Positions 9,601 to 16,976 of a stretch of 64,000 nt of DNA are shown here, piece by piece. The stretch is from SAR324 cluster bacterium (GTDB lineage: Bacteria; SAR324; NAC60-12). The notes under the pieces were generated by a model. It made no database searches and was not told where the DNA came from. It saw only the letters and a program-made list of their open reading frames with translations. Where the stretch lies: NCBI GenBank assembly GCA_028281495.1, contig JANQJU010000060.1, positions 157,423 to 221,422 on the forward strand. The letters run 5' to 3'. Positions within the stretch are counted from its first letter, which is position 1. Every line of letters starts with the position of its first letter. Made by a program: the position numbers and the translations under genes.

Positions 9601-11933
9601 GTCTAATCAAAGAACAATGCTCTGTGCAATCAGCTGCGGAATTGAGCAGCTTTGTCATCACAGGACGAGATGGACTCCCCAATGTTCCTAATGACCTTCA
9701 AGCCAATGCCATCGATAAGCAATTTGTTTCCGATGGAAAACAAGCCTTTCAAGAGGGTCGTTTTGAAGATGCTGCCACAGCTTGGGAAGAAGCATTGCCC
9801 ATTGCCGAAGCAGCCGGTGACGCTATTGCACAAATCGATCTGTTGGAGCACTTAGCTGTTTCCTATCAACATATCGGTTTACATAAACGAGCTGTAACCA
9901 CTTTAGAAACGGCTTTGGATTTGGCCAAGTCCTCTGAGAGTAAAGACCGCGAAGTGATCATTCTCAGCCGACTTGGGGATGTGTTGTTGGCTTCCGGAAA
10001 ACTGCCAGAGGCGGAATCGATTTTGTTGCTCGGGCGCTCAAAAGGCCGACTTTTGGAACGCCCCGATCTTTTTGGAAGAGTCTTGAATCATGTTGGAAAT
10101 GTCCGATTTGCCCAACGTGATTTTTCAGCCGCCTTATTCTCGTATCGGGAAAGCGAAACTCTGTTTCAAAAAACGTCTCAAAATCGATTGTTGGCTCGTG
10201 TTCAGGTGAACATCGCCCAAACCCAGTATCGACAAGGTCAATTCAATGAATCGCTGGAAACCCTCAGACGAGCCAGTGTTGTAATCGATTCGTTGCCGGA
10301 ATCTTTCGACAAAACAATGGCCTTACTAGCCTCTGGTTTCATCGCGAGTCAACTCCACGGGGTGCCCGAAATCCAGGACGACACCAAACAAGAATTGGCT
10401 GAACTCATTTTCAGCAGCTTGAACACCGCTCGTCAAATCGCTCAAAACTGGAATGACACTCGTACTTTATCCTATGCCTACGGCTATCTAGGTCAATTTT
10501 TCGAAAGCAGAAAACAATATTTGGAAGCATTGCAATTGACTCGGCAAGCGATCTTTTTTGCACAGCATCGGCATTCTCTAGACCTACAATATCTCTGGCA
10601 ATGGCAGCTTGGTCGTTTGTTAAAAGCACGGGATCAAAGAGACAACGCCATAGAAGCCTATCGGAGATCAATCGAAAGTCTCCAAAATGTTCGGCATGAA
10701 TTGACTGTGGGATACCGAGGCGCTCCGAATTCGTTCCGTGAGCAAGTGGGTCCAGTTTATTACGACCTTGCTGATCTTTTGTTGCAACGAGCGGAAGCTA
10801 CTCAAGATTCTGATCAAAAAATTAGAGACTTGCTGGAAGCCAGAGAAACGGTGGAGCTGTTGAAAACTGCGGAATTGGAAGACTTTTTTAGAGACGAGTG
10901 TTTGGTGAATCTGGAAGCCAAACGGGTGGATTTGGATAACCTAACCGCAGGCACAGCCATATTGTACCCAATCCCCCTGCCCGACCGCCTTGTCTTATTA
11001 GTGACCCTCCCTGATGGTTTGAAACAGGTGAACGTTGACATCTCTGCAGAAAAGCTGGGCAAACAGGTAGATGATTTCCGTCGTTCATTGCAGGATGGTG
11101 CCACTCGTCGTTATAAACGACGAGGTAAAGCATTGTATAAATGGCTGATGGGTCCGATCGATTCCATCCTGAACGAGAGTAATATTGATACGTTGGTTGT
11201 CGTACCAGATGGGAAGCTTCGCACGATTCCGTTTACCGCCCTCCATGATGGAGAACGATTTGTTGTCGAAAAATATGCGGTGGTTACCACCCCTGGTCTG
11301 AATCTTACCGACCCTCAAGCGTTGCAACAAAAAGACTGGAACATCTTGCTGGTTGGCTTGTCCGATGGAGGGCCAGGATTCACACCGCTACCCAACGTAC
11401 CGGCAGAACTGGAAGCCATTCGAAGTTTACAAGGAGGCACTGTTTTATTGGATGAAACTTTTTCTGTGAATAGTTTGACCGAGGAAATCAAAAACAACCC
11501 TTATTCCATTGTGCATATCGCAACTCACGGAAACTTTGATTCTAGACCCGACCAAACGTTTTTAGTCGCCCATGATACGACCCTCAATATGGGACAACTC
11601 TCAGACTTGATCCGGTTTGGTCAATTTCGAGAAGACCCTATTGAATTGTTAACATTGAGTGCATGTCAAACCGCAGTGGGAGATGATCGAGCCGCACTGG
11701 GATTAGCGGGAGTTGCTGTGAAATCAGGAGCACGCAGTGCAGTCGCTTCTTTATGGTTGGTTGACGATTCAGCCACCTCCGAATTGATTTCACAATTTTA
11801 CCGAAATCTACGGAATCCAGGTTTTTCGAAGGCGAAAGCCTTGCAACAAGCCCAGCAGCAGATTCTTCAACAAAATCAATTCAGGCATCCACTATATTGG
11901 GCACCATTTTTATTGATTGGGAACTGGCTGTGA
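6660..11933 (+). CDS. TpsA-type secreted protein with TPR repeats and C-terminal CHAT protease domain
   Basis: The protein has 1757 residues. The start at 6660 (not the longer frame from 6552) gives a proper signal peptide ending near WSGAQ, has AGGAAAG before it and overlaps the regulator stop. Order: two-partner-secretion domain about residues 22-150 with the NPNGI signature at 111-115; glycine-rich beta-helix repeats to about 600; a Pro/Thr/Asp/Gly-rich linker about 600-750; more beta-helix to about 970; TPR-like helices about 1020-1360; and a CHAT domain about 1430-1757. The CHAT caspase-like dyad is intact: H1623 in the IATHGN motif and C1669 in LSACQTA. CHAT domains are cysteine proteases related to caspases and separases. 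The partner pore is at 12847-14508. Substrate and processing are unknown. Confidence 0.88.
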   Translation: MLNSWKQILLFSVCWLWATWSGAQIITDGTVGPQQELTGPDIRIEAELGSQNGNNLFHSFSEFNILEGESATFFGPQNIENVIGRITGDNSSLINGTLRNNIFGASLWLINPNGILFGANAQLDLQGQLHISTADYLRMADGTQFAASPLESEVLSTEAPVAFGFLDDTPGSITFEFSSIGTKPGETLSIVGGNIEFNGGASVKNEQGRINIVGVSSAGEVAPTETGIELSDGLETKGDITINDGNIDTSGRGGGEIFIRGGDIIVINGDIESETTGDRDGGTVDIRGTSLFISEGGKISTNTSGDSSGGSILIDVAESVTVNGGTTPSAITAESNGPGGGGSIDIFAKNLTLSNGGNINNNTNDRGDGGKVTVAVEETLTLTGPSELGNSSGIIVNTNLTGMDAGKAGEIEITAKNLIMTEGAKIDTITFGSGDGGSITINVEETLQVSGENPNDNFPTTISARSEGEGDAGTVFVEAKNVIIEDGAEINSTTSFGGAGGEVTVIVKETLLIQGEDTSGTGSSINVAADAAGGAGKIDVDAKNLQLVTGGTITSSATGAGDGGSIDVVVTETTLIEGTASDGTSSQIASNSGGAVLGGPPQMQNQGGQGGGMQNDQGNPGDMPMDGQDDPGDMPMDGQGTPTDMPDDGQPTDQGTPGDTPTDAPTTDPGTPSDSPTTDPNTPTETPTETPTETPNTPTETPTTPTETPTTPTDGQTQTPSDGSTPPGDGSTPPSDGAPPPGAPTDAGSRSEQIAFNAVSQDTTDDTETETTDSETDSTLGVGNAGEISLTTNNLIMKNGGKIVTESQGTGKAGQIAITAQKAELQSGSSISSANFAEESGGEAGTITLTSVKNFEMDDSLITTESVSAGGGGINVTTEGLMFLQDSQVTTTVQSGEGNAGSVDTKANFVVMDNSTIIANAVEGNGGNITIVTEQLIQSADSRIQASSSLGIDGNIRISSPEVDISQDLVSLPKAFLDASRLIKEQCSVQSAAELSSFVITGRDGLPNVPNDLQANAIDKQFVSDGKQAFQEGRFEDAATAWEEALPIAEAAGDAIAQIDLLEHLAVSYQHIGLHKRAVTTLETALDLAKSSESKDREVIILSRLGDVLLASGKLPEAESILLLGRSKGRLLERPDLFGRVLNHVGNVRFAQRDFSAALFSYRESETLFQKTSQNRLLARVQVNIAQTQYRQGQFNESLETLRRASVVIDSLPESFDKTMALLASGFIASQLHGVPEIQDDTKQELAELIFSSLNTARQIAQNWNDTRTLSYAYGYLGQFFESRKQYLEALQLTRQAIFFAQHRHSLDLQYLWQWQLGRLLKARDQRDNAIEAYRRSIESLQNVRHELTVGYRGAPNSFREQVGPVYYDLADLLLQRAEATQDSDQKIRDLLEARETVELLKTAELEDFFRDECLVNLEAKRVDLDNLTAGTAILYPIPLPDRLVLLVTLPDGLKQVNVDISAEKLGKQVDDFRRSLQDGATRRYKRRGKALYKWLMGPIDSILNESNIDTLVVVPDGKLRTIPFTALHDGERFVVEKYAVVTTPGLNLTDPQALQQKDWNILLVGLSDGGPGFTPLPNVPAELEAIRSLQGGTVLLDETFSVNSLTEEIKNNPYSIVHIATHGNFDSRPDQTFLVAHDTTLNMGQLSDLIRFGQFREDPIELLTLSACQTAVGDDRAALGLAGVAVKSGARSAVASLWLVDDSATSELISQFYRNLRNPGFSKAKALQQAQQQILQQNQFRHPLYWAPFLLIGNWL

Positions 11934-11973
11934 AACGTGCTTGCTGGCGAGATTGGACCTATGAGGAGGGAAT

Positions 11974-11995
11974 GCAGCCTCTTTTAAAAGGCTGC
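11974..11995 (+). terminator. Hairpin after the TpsA-CHAT gene
   Basis: A palindromic GCAGCCT...AGGCTGC stem with an A/T-rich centre lies 40 bases after the TpsA stop and just before the convergent DUF928 stop. It lacks a clear U-run, so termination is plausible rather than certain. Confidence 0.4.
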
Positions 11996-12011
11996 AAGAG
12001 AGCATTGGTTT

Positions 12012-12866
12012 TCATTCAGAATCAGATCTCTGGCGAGACCCTCCGGTTTCTCTCCGGCTTGGCATTCCTTTTACCACCGGACGCATACGATCAAAACCGG
12101 CGACAGTCGGCAGGTTCACTTGCTCCAACAAATTGGCTCGTTGCCTTCTTAAGGACTTGTTTTGAGGAGAGGAATCGATCAAGTGAGAAAGGGTTGCAAT
12201 GGCATCAAACCAAAAACCTTGTTCAGCATAAACAAAATGTGGGGTATCGGCTTGAAGTTGCTCTGACAGATCTGAAGGAGCTTCAACCCGTTGTATTGCG
12301 CCATTGGCTACAATGTTTCCTGAATAATTATCAGGGTCGACAATCAAAGAAATGGTCCATTGATATTCAACATCGGGTTTGAGCTTCACTTCGTATTGTT
12401 TGAGAGATAGCGCATGAATGCCTGTTTTTCCTGAGAACGAATCAACCGTTTCATCTAACAACGGTTCATCCTCGTCCTCATTATCTAAAACATATCGTAC
12501 TGGACCTTTCCATTCTCCAGAAATGAACCAATACAAATCCGGCTGGGCGCTAACCGTGTAGCCGGTTGATTCAGGAGAGAGCAGCGCAATAATCGGAAGA
12601 GTTGTTGAAACATCGCTACGAGATCCTCCACCTTCACGGCGAACCGGTTTTCCTTGAACCATGGGCCGAAAGCCCTTCACGGATCGAGATCCCCCGCCTT
12701 CGCGACGAAGAGGCTGTCCTTTCACAAAAGGACGATAGCGAGGCATCTCCTTTTTAACCGCAGTGGAAGTATCAGCAGTTTGATCTTCTGCTGTTGCAAC
12801 ACCTGTCCCCAGGATCCACAACGAAATCGAAAGACTGGCCATTACTATGAATCTAAAAATAGGCAT
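12012..12866 (-). CDS. DUF928-family exported protein
   Basis: A 284-residue protein. The start at 12866 is chosen because AGGAGG lies seven bases upstream and a signal peptide follows directly (MPIFRFIVMASLSISLWILG, cleavage near ATA-ED). The core (PIIALLSPESTGYTVSAQPDLYW, then YQWTISLIVDPDNYSGN and GAIQRVEA) matches DUF928. In cyanobacteria DUF928 genes sit beside CHAT-domain and ShlB-type genes. Three copies of a short motif, each ending in RRE(G/T)GGSR, lie near residues 50-60, 75-85 and at the C-terminus; their role is unknown. The gene lies antisense between tpsA and tpsB, and its first 20 bases overlap the tpsB start on the other strand. It is probably periplasmic; function unknown. 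Confidence 0.75.
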   Translation of the reverse strand: MPIFRFIVMASLSISLWILGTGVATAEDQTADTSTAVKKEMPRYRPFVKGQPLRREGGGSRSVKGFRPMVQGKPVRREGGGSRSDVSTTLPIIALLSPESTGYTVSAQPDLYWFISGEWKGPVRYVLDNEDEDEPLLDETVDSFSGKTGIHALSLKQYEVKLKPDVEYQWTISLIVDPDNYSGNIVANGAIQRVEAPSDLSEQLQADTPHFVYAEQGFWFDAIATLSHLIDSSPQNKSLRRQRANLLEQVNLPTVAGFDRMRPVVKGMPSRRETGGSRQRSDSE

Positions 12867-14508
12867 AAAACCTCCTATAAGAGTTTGGGAATACTGGAAA
12901 AAGTTTGGGATCTTTTCTGGGACCTTCATCATCATAACATTATCAAGTCTGCCTTTACACAGCAAAGAAGCGGACTCACCGGCACTCTCGGCGTCTCCAA
13001 CCATTGAGGTCAAAGAATTTAAATTGGAAGGCAATACGGTGTTTTCTGATCAGGAACTGCTCAAAATTTTAGCTCCTTTTACAGGCCAAGAACTGAGTGC
13101 AGAATCGTTGCAACAGGCTCGTCGTCAACTCACTCTGTTTTATATCCAAAGAGGTTATATCAATTCTGGAGTGCTCCTTCCTGATCAACAGGTCAAAGCT
13201 GGGGTTGTTACCCTTCAAATCTTAGAAGGCACGTTGGGGCAAGTGAATGTTAGGGGAAATGAGGGATTGGATACGGATTATATCCGTGACCGTATTCAAT
13301 CTTCGACAGAAAATGAGGTCATCAACATCAACACACTTCAGGAACGGTTGCAGGTGCTTCAGCTCAATCCCGTCATACAACGGATCAATGCCGAACTGAA
13401 ACCCAGCAGTCAATTGAGCAAGGGAATTTTGGAAGTTGAGGTTTCTGAAGCCTCTCCCTATCGAGCCTATCTCCAAATCAATAATCACCGTTCTCCAAGC
13501 ATTGGATCCTTCCAAGGGATTGTGGATCTCTCACACCTGAACCTACTCGGCTGGAGCGATGTGCTTCACTTTCGATATCGACAAACTGAGGGAGCTAAAG
13601 ACGCTGCTATCGATTATCGAGTTCCCGTCACTCGCTGGGATACAACGATTTCCTTTGCAGCGGAACAAAGCGATTCTGAAGTGATTGCCGACCCTTTCAG
13701 CGAGTTGGATATTGAAAGCGAATCGGCAAGCCAAACGATCGGGATTCGGCAACCACTCTATAAAACCCCTTCATCAGAATTGGCACTGGAGCTTCAGTAC
13801 GACCAAAGGAGCAGCAAGACCTTCTTACTTGGAGAAAAGTTTTCTTTTTCACGTGGTGTTGAAAATGGAGAAAGTGAAGTGAGTGTGGCTCGATTCATTC
13901 AAGAATGGGTGGATCGGAATCGCTTGCAGGTTTTGGCACTTCGCTCGCGTTTTAGCTTCGGGCTGGATCAAGGGAATGCAACCGTCAGCGACAACGGGGA
14001 TCCCGATGGGTTGTTTTCCGCATGGCTTGGCCAGTTTCAGTGGCTTCGACGTTTCTCTTTTTGGGACAGTCAGTTGCTATTCAGAGGAGACGCCCATCTT
14101 GCCAATGATCATTTGCTGTCATTGGAACGGTTTTCCATCGGAGGCGCTAACTCAGTTCGAGGTTACCGAGAGAACCTCATCACGGCAGATAACGGATGGG
14201 TTGCTTCATTGGAAGGCAGAATTACCATGTTCCACCTACCCTTTCCTGGAATAAGTGAAGGCATCGCCGATGGCGCATTTCAACTTGCGATGTTTGGAGA
14301 TTATGGCCGGGGATGGAACGCCACAGGAACGCATCCGGAACCAGATTTCTTGGCCAGTTTGGGATTGGGACTCCGTTGGTTTCCTACCCAGCGTACTTTT
14401 GCTGAATTGTATTGGGCTAATGCCCATCAAGATATCGAAGTCACCGACGATCAAGACGATCCGCAAGATCGAGGCATTCATCTCAATATTCGGATTCAGG
14501 CCTTATGA
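12847..14508 (+). CDS. TpsB / ShlB-FhaC-type outer-membrane transporter
   Basis: A 553-residue protein: signal peptide (core GTFIIITLSSL, about residues 23-40), a POTRA domain from about 53 (IEVKEFKLEGNTVFSDQ) followed by a second POTRA-like segment to about 210, and a 16-strand barrel. The SIGGANSVRGYREN stretch carries the conserved VRGY motif of the pore loop (R438). These features define the outer-membrane partner that exports TpsA proteins. The obvious cargo is the TpsA-CHAT protein encoded 0.9 kb upstream. The ATG at 12847 has only a weak ribosome-binding site and lies inside the start region of the divergent DUF928 gene, so translation may be low or rely on read-through from upstream. 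Confidence 0.88.
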   Translation: MNLKIGIKPPIRVWEYWKKFGIFSGTFIIITLSSLPLHSKEADSPALSASPTIEVKEFKLEGNTVFSDQELLKILAPFTGQELSAESLQQARRQLTLFYIQRGYINSGVLLPDQQVKAGVVTLQILEGTLGQVNVRGNEGLDTDYIRDRIQSSTENEVININTLQERLQVLQLNPVIQRINAELKPSSQLSKGILEVEVSEASPYRAYLQINNHRSPSIGSFQGIVDLSHLNLLGWSDVLHFRYRQTEGAKDAAIDYRVPVTRWDTTISFAAEQSDSEVIADPFSELDIESESASQTIGIRQPLYKTPSSELALELQYDQRSSKTFLLGEKFSFSRGVENGESEVSVARFIQEWVDRNRLQVLALRSRFSFGLDQGNATVSDNGDPDGLFSAWLGQFQWLRRFSFWDSQLLFRGDAHLANDHLLSLERFSIGGANSVRGYRENLITADNGWVASLEGRITMFHLPFPGISEGIADGAFQLAMFGDYGRGWNATGTHPEPDFLASLGLGLRWFPTQRTFAELYWANAHQDIEVTDDQDDPQDRGIHLNIRIQAL

Positions 14509-14566
14509 CTTTATATGAGAGAATTTAATTACGCTTTTCTAATGAACTTCCTCAACTAGGCACATC

Positions 14567-16945
14567 ATGCAAACCCTAACAACAGATCCAATCACCGGAA
14601 AACGAAACCTGTCCCGTCCATTGGTCATGGCCTTGGTATGGAGCCATCTTGTGTTTTTTTCCATCATGGGTTTGCGCACTTGGGGACAACTGCAATGGCT
14701 GGAAATGTTGGTGTATGACGTGATGATGATGCTCAGCTTAGAAAGTGAAGAGCCAGACCCGCGCATCACCATGTTGTGGTACACCGATGATGATATTCAA
14801 AAACTAGGATGGCCGTTGTCTGATAAATACTTGGCAGATGTGTATGAAAAATTATTAGAGCAAAAGCCCCGCGTCGTAGGAATGGATATGTTTCGCGATA
14901 TGCCGGTCGCCTCGAAGGACGGGGTCGATCATTTCCCCCGGCTGGAAAACATATTCAAAACGAACCGCAACATCATAGCGATCACGCGAGTTGCACAAGG
15001 TAGTGGACCCCGTGTAGCTCCACCTGTAATCTTAGAAGGCACCGATCAGGTAGGGTTCAACGATGTGTTACCCGATGCTGGAATCATCCGGCGTTCACTG
15101 CTTTTTATGCAGGATGAAAACAACTTTTATGAATCGTTCTCATGGATCATAGCTTTACGATATTTGGAACCAATGAAGATTTTTCCTCAAGCCGCAGATC
15201 CTGATAGACCAGAATTGATGACATTGGGAAAATCTACTTTTTTTCCTTTGGATTCGAATGAAGGGGGATACGTGGGATTGGATTCAGGGGGATATCAATA
15301 CATGCTCAATTTTCCTAAAGCACCTGCGCCATTCAATAGCCTCACGTTGACTCAACTTTTGAATGGCGAGTTTGACCCGGCTTTGATCCGCGACAAAGTC
15401 ATCGTTTTCGGATTTCAGGCAGAAAGTATTAAGGATTTTTTCTACACCCCTTACAGTCGTTGGAGCGAGACCGAACAACGGGTACCGGGAGCTGCGGTTC
15501 ATGCCCACGCGGTCAGTCAAATCTTACATATGGCATTGGATGGAACCCCGTTGCGGCAAAGCCCCAGTGAATCGGCAGACCACATTTGGATTTGGTTTTG
15601 GTGTGTGGCTGGGGGGTTGGCTTGTTTGTGGAGAAAACCCGTTTGGGCCTTCTTCCTTATTGTATTGGGAGTCGCTGTTGTGATTGGAGGTGGGTCGTAC
15701 TTCGCCTTTGTAGAATATTGGTGGATACCGGTTGTGCCTCCCTTGATCGGTTGGGTTGTCTCCAGTGGATTGAGCGAACAATCGATTGCACAATATGAGG
15801 CTCTGGAAAGCTTACGCCGTGAGAACCACCTCAAGTCGCAGTATAACAAGCAATTAGAAATACAAGTGGCAGAGCGAACTAAGGAACTCAACGAAGCTTT
15901 GATTCAAGTGGAAGATCAAAACCGCGAGTTGAATCGAATGAATGGGTTCATTCGAAAGACATTTGGCCGCTATCTCTCAGACGACATTGTGCATCAAATT
16001 TTGGATGCTCCTGAAGGCATCCAGATTGGCGGAGAGCGCCGGGAGTTGACCATATTAATGGCAGACATTCGCGGTTTCTCCGCGATTTCTGAACGAGTGC
16101 CACCAGAAACAGTGGTCGCTATGATCAACGTATTTTTGGAAAAGATGACCGCCATCATCCTCGAATATGAAGGCACAATCGACGAAATCTTAGGCGATGC
16201 GTTGCTTCTGATCTTTGGTGCTCCTATCAAGCACGACGATGATCCCGAGCGTGCTGTGGCTTGTGCTATTGCGATGCAACGTGCCATTCCAGAAGTGAAT
16301 TCTATTCTCAAAGGAAAAGGCTTTCCTGAAATCGCCATCGGTGTGGGGATCAATACCGGAGAAGTCATTGTGGGCAATATTGGATCTCAGCAACGCACGA
16401 AATACGGAATTGTAGGTCCTAATGTGAATCTCACAGCTCGTATCGAATCCTACACGGTGGGTGGCCAGATTTTGATTTCTCCCAATACCGCCGCAGCTTG
16501 TTCTCCTCACTTAAAGGTGGGTCGCCAGTTGGAAGTTCGTCCTAAAGGTATCAAGGAACCCATCACCATTTCTGAGGTGATCGGCATTGGTGGGAAATAT
16601 GACATTTCTATGCCACCACAAGCTGATGTTGAGTGGCATACACTGTCTCAAAATGTGATCGTTCGTTTTTCACTGCTTTCTGGCAAGCATGCCTCCGATG
16701 ATGTGGTAGAAGGCAAGCTGATAAAAATGTCCGAGACTGCCGCACAATTAGAAGTGAATCAGAGTTTGGAATCTCTCACCAATCTTAAAATGCTCTCCTA
16801 CACTCGTAAAGACAATGAGATTCCTTTAGACGTCTATGCCAAAGTCATCGAAATGGTCTCCGAGGAACCCCCTCTTGCACAAGTCGATTTCACTTCCATT
16901 CCCCCAGAGGCCGAGCCGTATCTCGATCAGTTGTATCAGGCTTGA
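14567..16945 (+). CDS. CHASE2-class III nucleotide cyclase with PilZ-like tail
   Basis: A 792-residue membrane protein. One N-terminal helix (about 23-43) precedes a periplasmic CHASE2 sensor (about 60-340). Three membrane helices follow (about 345-405), then a coiled coil (about 410-465), a class III cyclase domain (about 485-670) and a C-terminal PilZ-like domain (about 690-775). The metal aspartates are present (D500 in MADIRGF, D544 in ILGDALL), as is the VNLTARIE transition-state region. At the two base-selecting positions it has E540 and G614 instead of the usual Lys and Asp/Thr of adenylate cyclases. The PilZ-like part lacks the RxxxR motif for c-di-GMP. It follows tpsB by 58 bases, probably in one operon, and may supply the nucleotide sensed by the Crp-type regulator. 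Confidence 0.87.
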   Translation: MQTLTTDPITGKRNLSRPLVMALVWSHLVFFSIMGLRTWGQLQWLEMLVYDVMMMLSLESEEPDPRITMLWYTDDDIQKLGWPLSDKYLADVYEKLLEQKPRVVGMDMFRDMPVASKDGVDHFPRLENIFKTNRNIIAITRVAQGSGPRVAPPVILEGTDQVGFNDVLPDAGIIRRSLLFMQDENNFYESFSWIIALRYLEPMKIFPQAADPDRPELMTLGKSTFFPLDSNEGGYVGLDSGGYQYMLNFPKAPAPFNSLTLTQLLNGEFDPALIRDKVIVFGFQAESIKDFFYTPYSRWSETEQRVPGAAVHAHAVSQILHMALDGTPLRQSPSESADHIWIWFWCVAGGLACLWRKPVWAFFLIVLGVAVVIGGGSYFAFVEYWWIPVVPPLIGWVVSSGLSEQSIAQYEALESLRRENHLKSQYNKQLEIQVAERTKELNEALIQVEDQNRELNRMNGFIRKTFGRYLSDDIVHQILDAPEGIQIGGERRELTILMADIRGFSAISERVPPETVVAMINVFLEKMTAIILEYEGTIDEILGDALLLIFGAPIKHDDDPERAVACAIAMQRAIPEVNSILKGKGFPEIAIGVGINTGEVIVGNIGSQQRTKYGIVGPNVNLTARIESYTVGGQILISPNTAAACSPHLKVGRQLEVRPKGIKEPITISEVIGIGGKYDISMPPQADVEWHTLSQNVIVRFSLLSGKHASDDVVEGKLIKMSETAAQLEVNQSLESLTNLKMLSYTRKDNEIPLDVYAKVIEMVSEEPPLAQVDFTSIPPEAEPYLDQLYQA

Positions 16946-16976
16946 AAATCCCTGTACCCAACAACCCTTAGCCCCA

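Noticed and set aside
11897..12382. 161-residue plus-strand frame after the TpsA-CHAT gene
   Set aside because: It is antisense to the well-supported DUF928 gene and resembles nothing.
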